Below are positions 8,823-16,935 of a stretch of 64,000 nt of DNA, one piece after another; the first letter of the stretch is position 1; each line of letters starts with the position of its first letter. The DNA is from Acidovorax sp. sif1233 (GTDB lineage: Bacteria > Pseudomonadota > Gammaproteobacteria > Burkholderiales > Burkholderiaceae_C). The stretch is from positions 1 to 64,000 of the forward strand of contig NZ_JAHUWZ010000011.1 of the NCBI RefSeq assembly GCF_019218755.1, written 5' to 3'. Both the position numbers and the translations under genes were made by a program. The notes under the pieces are model-generated. The model was not told where the DNA came from. It was given only the letters and a program-made list of their open reading frames with translations, and ran no database searches.

Positions 8823-8920
8823 TTTATATAATCCGGTTTCTGCGCGCAGTAAGCTTCACGATTCTTTTCACATTTGCATTGCTTTGCCGCAAAACATCAA
8901 TTTGTTGCGCAACTACCGGA

Positions 8921-10057
8921 TCAAATACGCTCATCGGTGACCTCGGAGGCAATTTGCTCCTTGCCAGGATTGCGGGTCAATCGAGCGCGCAGATCGGCTC
9001 GCATCGCTTCGATTTGACGCTCTGCATTCTTTCGCTGATCTACGCCACTCTGTTGAATTTTTATGACATCCTCGACAGTTTTGATCAGAGTGTTCTGCAC
9101 ATCCTTCAGCGTTTCAACGTCGATAACAAGGCGCTGGTTAGCTTTGGCTGTTTCGACAGAATTGCGATGAAGTAACTCAGCATTTCTTTTCAAAAGATCG
9201 TTTGTCGTATTATCAATATGGGTTGCCAACTGAACGGCATTCTTTTGCTCATTCAGTGTCAATGAAAGCATGAACTGCCTTTTCCACGCCGGAACAGTAA
9301 TTTCACGAATAGTGTGAAATTTATCAACCAGCATCGTGTTCGCCGCTTGAACCATGCGAATGGTCGGCAAGCTCTGCATCGCAGAGTGCTGGAGCGCCAC
9401 CAAGTCTCCAATGCGCTTGTCCAGATTTGCGATCACAGCGTCCAGATCTGACAAAGCCTGGACTCGTCCAGGATCATTCCCAATGTCGCTGCGCTGCTCT
9501 TGGGCCAATTCGCGCAATTCATCAAGGCGTAAGCGTCCAGCAGCAATATGAATACCTAGCAGCCTGTGCTCATCTCGCACTGAAGAGAACATGTCTTCGA
9601 GGCCAGCATTACGCTGTTGAATATTAGTTTGTGTGGTTTTAACCTCTTCAATCAACGCTTCAATTTGACTACGAGTAGTGTCAAATTGACTCATCAGATT
9701 CGATGTGCGAAGTCGGAATTTATCGAGCAGAGGTCCAATTACCGGCAGTCGTGATCGCTTATCCGAGAGCGGGCCGACATTCAACGAGCGAGCTATGTTT
9801 ACGACCTGAGTTAACTTCACACCAGCTTCATCCAGATCCCGATTACGCACCTGATCGAGCAGGCTGTCTGCGTAGCGCGAAGTGTGCTCTGCAACTGCAC
9901 GTCCAAATTCAGAAACTGACGCTGGATTTGATGGTTGAATCTTCTGGGCCACCTGGCGAACGTCACCAGCGTCGGAGTCTTGAAGGCCGAGTTCCTTGAG
10001 AGTGGTGGCGCTGAGTTGGAATTTTTCGGATGAAGCGGTCTGAAGGGCGTTGGTCAT
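8921..10057 (-). CDS. TelA-like toxic anion resistance family protein
   Basis: 378 residues, almost entirely helical with coiled-coil stretches. The order fits TelA/KlaA: an N-terminal alpha region, a middle DKFRLRTSNL-type core, and a conserved end containing PTIRMVQAANTMLVDKFHTIREITVPAWKRQF. The family is linked to tellurite and cell-envelope stress in IncP and other plasmids; the biochemical role is unresolved. Start taken at ATG 10057 with AGGA upstream; a TTG 30 bp further up would overlap the previous gene. Follows a related 252-aa gene by 19 bp. Confidence 0.8.
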   Translation of the reverse strand: MTNALQTASSEKFQLSATTLKELGLQDSDAGDVRQVAQKIQPSNPASVSEFGRAVAEHTSRYADSLLDQVRNRDLDEAGVKLTQVVNIARSLNVGPLSDKRSRLPVIGPLLDKFRLRTSNLMSQFDTTRSQIEALIEEVKTTQTNIQQRNAGLEDMFSSVRDEHRLLGIHIAAGRLRLDELRELAQEQRSDIGNDPGRVQALSDLDAVIANLDKRIGDLVALQHSAMQSLPTIRMVQAANTMLVDKFHTIREITVPAWKRQFMLSLTLNEQKNAVQLATHIDNTTNDLLKRNAELLHRNSVETAKANQRLVIDVETLKDVQNTLIKTVEDVIKIQQSGVDQRKNAERQIEAMRADLRARLTRNPGKEQIASEVTDERI

Positions 10058-10076
10058 AGTCGAATCCTGAGTCTGT

Positions 10077-10835
10077 TTAGTGTTCAATGCCTTCGAGGCT
10101 CTGAGAAAGGCTGCGCATCAAGGCCTGGTGCGCTTTGCTTGCCTCAGCCACCATCGATGGGCTCATGCTTTTCGTTGAGATGAGGGCGAGGGTGTGCTGG
10201 CGCCAGACGGGCACCAAGACACTAGAGGTCTCAGTGAATCTATCGAGCATGTCCACCGCTTGGGCACGCGTGAGCATCATCTGTGTCACGCTCATCTCGT
10301 GCGAGGCAAGGAGCGTTGCTAGGTTGGCCAGCTTCCGGGCAAATCGCTCGCGTGGCTTATCAAATTGGAGTTCGCCTGTGTTCGCTACTCCAACTTGTGG
10401 GTTTTCATCGAGATATTCACGGCCAGCTTGAATGAGCCTGCGAAGACGTTGCGTCTCCATTCCGTGGCTCTTTATGAGCACTTCTATAGAGGTCAGTGTG
10501 TCCTTGACTCGTTGAGCCACGACCTCAGCATCCAAGAGCAGTTCGTCCAGCGCTTTACGCGCGACTTGGTAGCGAACCTGGCGTTCAACTTCGTTGCCCA
10601 AAAACTTCCCAAGCCAATTCGTCTTTTTGGCCACTTTCTCTGGGTCAGCGTCTGTCAGCTTTGAAACGATTTCGGAGATATGACCGGCTAGGGCTCCAAC
10701 CGCCCCGCTTTCCATGAGGTTTGAGATGTCATTCAGGACTTCAACATTACTTTCCGTCGCGCCGTACTCTCCAATTTTGGTTGGCTGGTCGAAAAGCGCT
10801 GGCAGAACAACACTCTTCAGTTCTTCTATTTCCAT
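10077..10835 (-). CDS. Short TelA-related protein, 252 aa
   Basis: First gene of the TelA pair. The C-terminal half parallels the TelA tail (SSVLVPVWRQHTLALIST aligned with REITVPAWKRQFMLSLTL), so it appears to be a shortened, diverged paralogue. Helical, acidic N-terminus MEIEELKSVVLPALF. Likely acts with the downstream TelA-like protein. Promoter presumably within the 236-bp gap 10836-11071, which holds an inverted repeat CATCAGCA/TGCTGATC near 11038. Confidence 0.65.
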   Translation of the reverse strand: MEIEELKSVVLPALFDQPTKIGEYGATESNVEVLNDISNLMESGAVGALAGHISEIVSKLTDADPEKVAKKTNWLGKFLGNEVERQVRYQVARKALDELLLDAEVVAQRVKDTLTSIEVLIKSHGMETQRLRRLIQAGREYLDENPQVGVANTGELQFDKPRERFARKLANLATLLASHEMSVTQMMLTRAQAVDMLDRFTETSSVLVPVWRQHTLALISTKSMSPSMVAEASKAHQALMRSLSQSLEGIEH

Positions 10836-11071
10836 TCTCTAGCTCCAGTCGAACTTTGGGCTTCGGTCTAGCAGACCACCGCCGACCGACAGTGCTGAAG
10901 GTCCTGCTGCGTGCTGTCCCGCCGATGCAGTAAAGAGGATTGTGAAGAGCCAGACCCTGCGAAAGGGGGGCGAAAAGCAAGGAAAAACGTGACGTTTAGA
11001 CTCGCGCGTCCGATTCCTCAAGGGGGATCTGACACGTCATCAGCATTGCCATGTGCTGATCAAGATACTCA

Positions 11072-11353
11072 TTATTGGAAATCGATCAGATCAGTAGGAA
11101 CGATGATCCCGTGATGCTCGTGCATCAGCCGAACGAAATGCTCCCACTCGTATTTAGTAGGAGGTTCGTGGGTACAGCATAGACATTGACCTGCTCCTTG
11201 AAGTTGCTCTGAAACGGTTGTGTGAACATCCATGCCGAATTTTTTTGAAAACCGACCCACGGTGGACCCATCATTTGGCGAGTGAATCCAAACCGTCTTT
11301 CCATCAGCACTTACCTGGATCAGATCGTCGGAATGAAGGGAGTCACTATGCAT
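11072..11353 (-). CDS. Unknown protein, 93 aa
   Basis: Starts MHSDSLHSDDLIQVSADG; includes a CLCCTHEP cluster that could bind metal and an EHFVRLMHEHHG helix. Family not recognised. Flanked by about 140 bp without a clear gene at 11354-11497; a 29-aa frame there has little support. Confidence 0.55.
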   Translation of the reverse strand: MHSDSLHSDDLIQVSADGKTVWIHSPNDGSTVGRFSKKFGMDVHTTVSEQLQGAGQCLCCTHEPPTKYEWEHFVRLMHEHHGIIVPTDLIDFQ

Positions 11354-11497
11354 ATGTAAAGTGTTACGCGCATTCTTCGGCCTAACTACTCGACAGGCGC
11401 AAATCAGCCCCTAGAGACGCGCATGTAAGCCAGTACCAAGCCCTCCACCGTGCAAGACTGTTTTTTTTCATACTCTCTAACCGTGATTTCCATTGAC

Positions 11498-11728
11498 TCA
11501 ACGTACAAATACCTTTGAGCATTTCGGTTTCGGCATGTACTCGTCACCAAACGGACTGGACACCAGTTCGTTGATTCTCTTGGCCCCCTCAAGCTCATGG
11601 ACCGATGGCTCTACGCATTGCACTTCGTACACCGGTCCCCAGGTTGCATAGACAGTGGTCGCTGCGACCACGGCCAAAAAAGCGACCAGCAGTGCGCTCA
11701 AAAGACCGAAACCGTACTGACACTTCAT
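11498..11728 (-). CDS. Small secreted or membrane-anchored protein, 76 aa
   Basis: Starts MKCQYGFGLLSALLVAFLAVVAATTVYA, a good signal peptide or single membrane anchor (residues 7-27), followed by a short polar tail with two cysteines. Lies 13 bp after the 129-aa membrane gene, so co-transcribed. Confidence 0.6.
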   Translation of the reverse strand: MKCQYGFGLLSALLVAFLAVVAATTVYATWGPVYEVQCVEPSVHELEGAKRINELVSSPFGDEYMPKPKCSKVFVR

Positions 11729-11741
11729 GACAGCTTCCCGT

Positions 11742-12131
11742 TCAGTTGGAGACCTGAGAGGATCTAGATGTACTGGCCAAAAGGTTTGGTGGAATTTTTG
11801 TCCAACCGTGGCGGTGCAGTACCTGAGCGACAAGACATGTAATGCCGTAGCTCCAGCCAGCCCCCACAACAGCACACGCCAATATCACTTTGATGGCGAA
11901 CAGCGGCCGATCAATCCACGAGAAGGGAGCCAACCGAAGCGGCTCATCAAACGCGAGGCCCACTGCCGCAGCAAGGAATCCCCCAAGTGGGACGATCACT
12001 ACGGCAGCTAAAGGCCACCAGCCGATCCTGCTCAGGAGTGATTCACCTTTTCGCGGAAGTACCAAGAACCAAGCTAGAACGGAAAAAGGGGCAAGACCTG
12101 CCAGATTCGCGGCGACAGCTGATGTGTCCAT
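11742..12131 (-). CDS. Small integral membrane protein, 129 aa
   Basis: Three hydrophobic segments at about residues 8-25, 39-60 and 78-100. Starts MDTSAVAANLAGLAPF. Part of a tight series of small minus-strand genes (11498-14185) with gaps of about 8-22 bp. Function unknown. Confidence 0.6.
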   Translation of the reverse strand: MDTSAVAANLAGLAPFSVLAWFLVLPRKGESLLSRIGWWPLAAVVIVPLGGFLAAAVGLAFDEPLRLAPFSWIDRPLFAIKVILACAVVGAGWSYGITCLVAQVLHRHGWTKIPPNLLASTSRSSQVSN

Positions 12132-12144
12132 ACCTATTCCGTGC

Positions 12145-12339
12145 TCAGTTCGTCAACAACAGATCGTTGAAGTTTATGGCTTCATCGAACCATCTGAATC
12201 TCACATCAGCGCCTACGAGATCCACAGCGACATATCCTAAGCCCAGGTCATAAAGGCCTGGTGCCACTTCATCAGAAGCCAGCTTGGCGCGCAAGAATGC
12301 TTCGACTTCTTCTCTTGTCTGCGGGTCAGATGTCATCAT
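12145..12339 (-). CDS. Small unknown protein, about 64 aa
   Basis: Reads MMTSDPQTREEVEAFLRAKLA; an alternative TTG start 33 bp upstream would overlap the previous gene. A helix is followed by a strand-rich end (GYVAVDLVGADVRFRWF). Next gene is 13 bp away. Confidence 0.55.
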   Translation of the reverse strand: MMTSDPQTREEVEAFLRAKLASDEVAPGLYDLGLGYVAVDLVGADVRFRWFDEAINFNDLLLTN

Positions 12340-12355
12340 GGGTCGTTTGCTTAAG

Positions 12356-12502
12356 TTAGGCGGCGTACTCAAGCAGCTGTGAAATAGCCTGCAACTCTTC
12401 GATGGTCACCGTACCGCTGATCGTCGCCGTGCCCGCCTCTTCGTCCACCATGATAGTGGCCTCGGCGTCCGCCAGGACCGCCCTCGCTTGGTCGTGTGTC
12501 AT
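12356..12502 (-). CDS. Small acidic protein, 48 aa
   Basis: Starts MTHDQARAVLADAEATIM; acidic throughout, ending LQAISQLLEYAA. Could be a small antitoxin-like or regulatory protein, but this is only a guess from size and charge. Packed between small genes with 14-16 bp gaps. Confidence 0.5.
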   Translation of the reverse strand: MTHDQARAVLADAEATIMVDEEAGTATISGTVTIEELQAISQLLEYAA

Positions 12503-12516
12503 GCGGCTTTTTCCTT

Positions 12517-12714
12517 TCAGGCCAGTCGGCACGAACCATCAAGCGACTTGATGATCACGCCCGAGCGCACAAGAGACTCCACCGTAGCGGGGTGGACGGT
12601 GCGGGTTGTGATGGCATCACGCAGCCGGAACAGCCCGGTGTCCAAATGGTGTTGTAACTCCGCCCCGCCCTTCATCTTCTGGACAAGCAAGTCTTGAGGT
12701 TCACTGAGCTTCAT
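12517..12714 (-). CDS. Small unknown protein, 65 aa
   Basis: Starts MKLSEPQDLLVQKMKGGAEL and has helical segments ending in GVIIKSLDGSCRLA. The helix-turn-strand pattern (TRTVHPATVESLVRSGVI) resembles a small winged-helix core but is not diagnostic. 16 bp downstream of the next gene. Confidence 0.55.
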   Translation of the reverse strand: MKLSEPQDLLVQKMKGGAELQHHLDTGLFRLRDAITTRTVHPATVESLVRSGVIIKSLDGSCRLA

Positions 12715-12730
12715 GTCTGCGGTTTCCGAT

Positions 12731-12934
12731 TTAGTTGGCAGATACGCCGTTGGGGTGACGTTGGCGCACGCTTTCAGCCCAAAATTGGATGGCCTCGTTG
12801 ATCTCGACTTCACGGCCGGGAAAGGCCAGCAGGAGGCGGTCCTTCAGTATCTTGACGCTCTGGCAATGGAACTGCCGCGCAGCGTTGACTGCGGCCCGAA
12901 GCATCTCGTACCCGCCATCGGTCAGTTCGTTCAT
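12731..12934 (-). CDS. Small unknown protein, 67 aa
   Basis: Starts MNELTDGGYEMLRAAVNAA, mostly helical (VKILKDRLLLAFPGREVEINEAIQFW). Family not recognised. Part of the small-gene string. Confidence 0.55.
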   Translation of the reverse strand: MNELTDGGYEMLRAAVNAARQFHCQSVKILKDRLLLAFPGREVEINEAIQFWAESVRQRHPNGVSAN

Positions 12935-12952
12935 CTCAGCAGCTTTCCTCGA

Positions 12953-13150
12953 CTAGGCGATCAGCGCATCGAGCGCATCGGTCGCATGGTGATCACTGCA
13001 GCGTTGAGCGATGCGCTGCACCGTTGACTTGCTGACGACACCACGGGCAATCGCACGGTCCAGCGCATCAGTAGCCACAGAGTCGCAGCAGCGGCGGGCG
13101 ATCTTCTTGAGTTTGCGTCGGTTGACGCTTCTGCGCGGTTCGGGTCTCAC
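12953..13150 (-). CDS. Small basic protein with internal duplication, 65 aa
   Basis: Two tandem helical units repeat the pattern KIARRCCDSVATDALDRAIA and RIAQRCSDHHATDALDALIA. Very basic N-terminus MRPEPRRSVNRRKLKK. The repeated cysteine-acid spacing suggests metal or nucleic acid binding, unproven. Confidence 0.55.
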   Translation of the reverse strand: MRPEPRRSVNRRKLKKIARRCCDSVATDALDRAIARGVVSKSTVQRIAQRCSDHHATDALDALIA

Positions 13151-13166
13151 TGCTTTTACCTCGGTT

Positions 13167-13475
13167 TCAGGTCGCGTCTGCTATGGCTCTAGCCTTGCCG
13201 TGCTCGTGCCAATTCTTTAGGATCAGCAATCCACGCAGACAAACCAGGCACCAGGCAAAGTTCACCCAAGCGGTCGGAACGCCAAGCAACTCTTGCGATC
13301 TCTCAGAGATCGTTGTCATGCCCGCCACCACGGCAATGCACAAGCCCGCAAAAACCGCCAGATCGACAGCGGTTGTCAGCCAATAGCGAATGCTTCGCGT
13401 GCGCACGACTATTGCCGCTGCAAACATCCCCAACAACCAAATTCCAACCAATGGAACCCAGATAGTGCTATTCAT
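13167..13475 (-). CDS. Membrane protein, 102 aa
   Basis: Three hydrophobic helices (residues about 3-23, 30-52, 66-85) beginning MNSTIWVPLVGIWLLGMF. No family recognised. 8 bp after the previous minus-strand gene, so in one transcript. Confidence 0.6.
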   Translation of the reverse strand: MNSTIWVPLVGIWLLGMFAAAIVVRTRSIRYWLTTAVDLAVFAGLCIAVVAGMTTISERSQELLGVPTAWVNFAWCLVCLRGLLILKNWHEHGKARAIADAT

Positions 13476-13483
13476 TTGGTTTC

Positions 13484-13765
13484 CTATACAAGATCAACGT
13501 TCAGTTGGAAGGAAACATCGGTGCCAGCGCCGGGGCCAAACCGTGGAGATGAGTAGCTCTGAAGCGTTGAAATGGGCCCCGATTGCAAAGGCAACCCACC
13601 GTGCTGGAGTAAGTGGCCCAGTTCAGCGAGCGAGAGAACATTTTGGGTTGTCGTATACGGCGTGTGCGCCTTGGTCCACCCATTGTTCAGCATTGTCGTC
13701 AACGTGGCTCTACAACCGGCATCAAGCCTGCATGTCGAAACCGTAAGAGTGTGGATTTGTCCCAT
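13484..13765 (-). CDS. Unknown protein, 93 aa
   Basis: Starts MGQIHTLTVSTCRLDAGCR; polar, with a LAELGHLLQHGGLP helix, ends in a strand VSFQLNVDLV. Frame supported mainly by tight packing between neighbours. Confidence 0.45.
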   Translation of the reverse strand: MGQIHTLTVSTCRLDAGCRATLTTMLNNGWTKAHTPYTTTQNVLSLAELGHLLQHGGLPLQSGPISTLQSYSSPRFGPGAGTDVSFQLNVDLV

Positions 13766-13778
13766 GTCTTTCCTTGGT

Positions 13779-14006
13779 TCAGGCCGTGGCCTTTGGGGCG
13801 CGCTTTGCGCGGTATGTGCTGTGGTTCCAGTGCCTTACCACGCAGGCAAGCAAACCAGCCTTGTCCGCAGCGTGGAATGCGTTCCCATGGACAGTCACGC
13901 CATCAACCTCGTATCTCCATGGAGCCGAAGGACGCGAACCCGCATGTCCATGCAAGCGCTTCCCGTTGCCAAGGGCTGTGACCAGCTGCTCTTTGGTCCG
14001 AATCAT
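13779..14006 (-). CDS. Unknown small basic protein, 75 aa
   Basis: Starts MIRTKEQLVTALGNGKRL; His- and Arg-rich, no recognised domain. 20 bp from the next small gene. Confidence 0.5.
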   Translation of the reverse strand: MIRTKEQLVTALGNGKRLHGHAGSRPSAPWRYEVDGVTVHGNAFHAADKAGLLACVVRHWNHSTYRAKRAPKATA

Positions 14007-14026
14007 GGTTAGCGTCCTTGCCTCGG

Positions 14027-14185
14027 TTAAGCAAAAAGCCGCGCTGCGGCCATGTACTGCTTGCGCTTCTGCACCAGTTCACGAGCCCACTTCATCTGGC
14101 CGCCCAAGCGGTATGAAACCGCCTGCTGGTTCAGGTTGCGAGCGCGGCGAACGCATTCGCTCTTGGTCAGTGTTGTTGGCTTCAT
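14027..14185 (-). CDS. Small basic protein, 52 aa
   Basis: Starts MKPTTLTKSECVRRARNLNQ, a single long basic helix protein (LVQKRKQYMAAARLFA). First gene of the small-gene series; the A+T-rich gap 14186-14242 probably holds its promoter. Confidence 0.55.
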   Translation of the reverse strand: MKPTTLTKSECVRRARNLNQQAVSYRLGGQMKWARELVQKRKQYMAAARLFA

Positions 14186-14242
14186 GGTCTGATGTCCTAG
14201 ACTGCGTTTGAGGCTCTATTGTTATCCTCTAGCCGTTAAGTG

Positions 14243-14461
14243 TCAAGCATCTTTTGATGGCTCACAGTAGAGATTCACAATCTCCGTGTGCATCTCCCTA
14301 AACGACTTCAGACTGCGTGAAAGCGACTGAATGCTGATGCCGGTGGACTTTGCGGCCTCTGCTGGGGGAACTCCGTGAAGAAGAACGAGCCGCGCAGCGC
14401 TGATCGCTGGCTCCTTTGATCGCAGCTTGCGTGCAAGAAAATCAAACTGGTGTTTGTTCAT
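14243..14461 (-). CDS. TrfB/KorA-like transcriptional regulator
   Basis: 72 residues with the KorA/TrfB layout: a helical lead (FDFLARKLRSKEPAISAARLVLLHGV) and a helix-turn-helix AAKSTGISIQSLSRSLKSF. KorA-type proteins repress plasmid replication and maintenance operons by binding short palindromes. Likely controls the small genes or the recombinase next to it. Start at 14461; an in-frame ATG at 14479 is possible. Confidence 0.65.
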   Translation of the reverse strand: MNKHQFDFLARKLRSKEPAISAARLVLLHGVPPAEAAKSTGISIQSLSRSLKSFREMHTEIVNLYCEPSKDA

Positions 14462-14491
14462 AGCCCCGATGATACACATCCAGCCGTTAAG

Positions 14492-15172
14492 CTAAACAGC
14501 ATTCGCGAACATGTCGCAGATGGTCTCCTCATTGATATCCACGTATCGCTGTGAGCAGTCGATGCTGGAGTGCCCAAGGAGTTGGGCAACGGCCTCCATG
14601 TCGCCCGTTGTGGCCAGCACTCTGCTGGCGAACGTGCGGCGACCAGAATGGCTGGAACCGCCCTTGATGCCTGCGCGCTGGTACAGCCTGGTCACATGTG
14701 CCTGCAGCGAGTCGCATGCCCGGTAGGCTTTTTCTTCGCCAGTCTCAAGCACTCGCCGCTTGGTGTTCTGGGACATACCGTCGCCCCGGCTGCTGTAGAT
14801 CAACGGCTGATGCGGCAGCAAGCCACTGTACGGACCTGAGCCGACGACTGTGCCGATGCCGCGCTCGATCCGGTACTTCAGGTAGGCCTCCAGGGCGTGG
14901 ATGGCTGGCTTGGAGGCCAGGTACGCGCATCGCTGGCGACACCCCTTTGTGATCGCTTCGCGCATGCTGATCTCGCTGCGCAGCTTGCCAGACGCATGCA
15001 TCACATCGGCCACGGTCAGGCGCGAAATCTCGGTGATGCGCATGCCGCAGTGGTGCCCCAGCATCAGCACAAGAACATCACGTTCCGGGTACCGAGAGGT
15101 GGCCTGGGTGATTTTGATGAGGCGGGTGAATTGCCCTTGGTGCAGGGTCTTTGCGCGAGTGATCTCGGTCAT
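14492..15172 (-). CDS. Tyrosine recombinase (integrase)
   Basis: 226 residues. Catalytic set visible: R45 (HHCGMRITEI), H175xxR178 (HSGRR), H201 (LLGHSS) and nucleophile Y210 (SQRY). Shorter than phage integrases: the arm-binding and most of the core-binding domain are absent, as in compact plasmid resolvase-type or XerC-like recombinases. Could resolve plasmid multimers or mobilise the surrounding block. It precedes the TrfB-like gene by 30 bp in transcript order. Confidence 0.9.
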   Translation of the reverse strand: MTEITRAKTLHQGQFTRLIKITQATSRYPERDVLVLMLGHHCGMRITEISRLTVADVMHASGKLRSEISMREAITKGCRQRCAYLASKPAIHALEAYLKYRIERGIGTVVGSGPYSGLLPHQPLIYSSRGDGMSQNTKRRVLETGEEKAYRACDSLQAHVTRLYQRAGIKGGSSHSGRRTFASRVLATTGDMEAVAQLLGHSSIDCSQRYVDINEETICDMFANAV

Positions 15173-15305
15173 GCGGCTCTCTGTAATTCGATGGTGTGGA
15201 CGAAAAGCAGAGAGAGACCGGTGCAGGCTCTTTTTCGATCATATCCCGCGCAGTTCCTCGACATAGAGGAAAGACGGAAGGCGGGGCCTGCCCCCAGATC
15301 ACTGG

Positions 15306-15887
15306 CTACGGCACAAACTGCAGACTGATGGTGGGGGCGATCACCTCGCCCCATCGCGCCGCTGTTGGCGATATGTCGATGATGGCTTCGCGGGGCTCGT
15401 GTGCGCGCTCGATTCGCTGGAAAAGCACTGCGGTCTTGGGTGGCCACTCAGGATAAACAAAAGTCTTGCCCGGTCGCTCGTGATCGTAGGAGTAGCCGAT
15501 GTGTGTTGCACCATGCGTGTCATGGATGCTTGGGTTACCGCCGACATGCATCATCAAAGATGTCGCCAAGTGCCGGCGATCTCCCGCAATGCGGGCCCGC
15601 CACTCGACACGCACTGAACGCCAGAAGAAGCCATCATCCCTTGCGGCCAGCGGGGGGCGCTCCATCGTCACAAGCAGCAGATTGCGGTCATACACCGATA
15701 CACGGGTCGCCCGCCTCCCCGGTGCATCCATGACCACCCTCACAGGATCTGGGCAAGGCCCCAAATGCTCCAGGGCTTCATCAGTCCAGCTCGTGGCTCG
15801 GTAGATCCAAGTTTCAGCATCCAAGCTCCAGCCCGCTCCACTGCCGGAGACGCTCACTTGACGCAAAAGTCGCCCTGCAAACTTCAT
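15306..15887 (-). CDS. Unknown protein, 193 aa
   Basis: Starts MKFAGRLLRQVSVSGSG and overlaps the stop of the 15884-16660 gene by 4 bp, so the two are translationally coupled. Strand-rich middle (VRVVMDAPGRRATRVSVYDRNL). Family not recognised. The 133 bp after it (15173-15305) show no gene. Confidence 0.65.
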   Translation of the reverse strand: MKFAGRLLRQVSVSGSGAGWSLDAETWIYRATSWTDEALEHLGPCPDPVRVVMDAPGRRATRVSVYDRNLLLVTMERPPLAARDDGFFWRSVRVEWRARIAGDRRHLATSLMMHVGGNPSIHDTHGATHIGYSYDHERPGKTFVYPEWPPKTAVLFQRIERAHEPREAIIDISPTAARWGEVIAPTISLQFVP

Positions 15888-16660
15888 AGCGCGCTAATAC
15901 CCGATTCAGCAGACACGGCAAACGCAGCAGACACAGCAGATTCCGCAGCCTGCTCGATGCGCCCCTTGCCCGCTTCGTCGGCCTGGTCAAACAGACGCAA
16001 CAACCGTGCGTGACGCTCGGACACTCGGTAGGTGGCCACCAAGGGCCTTGGTGCTACTGGGGGTGCCCGTTCCAAGCGAACCAATGGCCACGTCAAGCCA
16101 GCCGAACGCCACTTGGCCAGATCCACGCGCTTCCAGCGCCGTTTGCGAGCGATGTGCTCGACCTCCAGCAAATCGAAGATGACCTGTCGGGAGTTCCCAA
16201 AGGGGCCTGGGGGATTGTTCTGGATGAGCGCTTCAACGACATCAAGGTCAATCTCTACTTCGAGGTGCTGCTGCGCAAACTGCCCGCCCAATTCCACTGG
16301 CATCTGCTGCGGATACCGAGCACCTGAATAGCCCATGTAGAAACCCGCGAGCGCATGATGAGCGACCGACTGGCCACGCAATGCGGCCAACAATGCAACC
16401 GAGGGGAAGTCGATGTGGAGCAGCCCAGAAGTGGCATGCTTGATCTCACCCGGCGGGCCCGATGGCAAGAGTCGCCTGCATTTCTTGAGCCCATACCCTC
16501 GCACGCCCTTCATTCGGACTGAGGTCCGAGCTTCCTGGCCATGATAGGAGATGTCCAGCGAACACCGCTCAACCAGGCGGTGCTCCGTATAGGGCATGCC
16601 GCTCGGATCGAGCGCACGCCTGAGGCACTTGTCCACCAGAGATTTTTCCAAGCCCCCCAT
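15884..16660 (-). CDS. Unknown protein, 258 aa
   Basis: Start taken at the ATG 16660 (MGGLEKSLVDK) with AAAGG 6 nt before; the frame extends to a TTG at 16738. The central HHALAGFYMGYSG and EVEIDLDVVEALI segments and a basic EHIARKRRWKRVDLAKW stretch are seen, then an Ala-rich tail. A decayed copy of the basic stretch lies at 19917-19990. Replication-initiator-like character is possible but unproven. Confidence 0.6.
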   Translation of the reverse strand: MGGLEKSLVDKCLRRALDPSGMPYTEHRLVERCSLDISYHGQEARTSVRMKGVRGYGLKKCRRLLPSGPPGEIKHATSGLLHIDFPSVALLAALRGQSVAHHALAGFYMGYSGARYPQQMPVELGGQFAQQHLEVEIDLDVVEALIQNNPPGPFGNSRQVIFDLLEVEHIARKRRWKRVDLAKWRSAGLTWPLVRLERAPPVAPRPLVATYRVSERHARLLRLFDQADEAGKGRIEQAAESAVSAAFAVSAESGISAL

Positions 16661-16884
16661 CACATGCCTTTCTGTCAGAACATGACCAGTCTGGGGCGGT
16701 CCAGAGGCAAAGGCAAGGGGTTCTTTCACCCGTTGCAACGCTGTTTCCTGAGGTGAAAAACATGTGGCGTGTCAGCTACAAATGCATGCGCGAGGTGCGT
16801 GCGTGAGCGCAGGAGCTAGAGAGGATGGATGAGCCCCCGATTTGGCACGCCAGGCCGCATGCAGCCTCGATATCGAGGAATATC

Positions 16885-16915
16885 GGAAAGGGTTACCCGT
16901 AACCCGCTTCTTTCC
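16885..16915. promoter_or_regulatory. Palindromic element, operator or terminator
   Basis: GGGTTAC-CC-GTAACCC at 16890-16905, nested inside GGAAA/TTTCC arms. Lies in the 275-bp gap before the 15884-16660 gene, downstream of the 483-aa gene, so it may end one transcript or be bound by a regulator of the next. Confidence 0.45.
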
Positions 16916-16935
16916 GGGGCCACTTCAAGGGTGTT

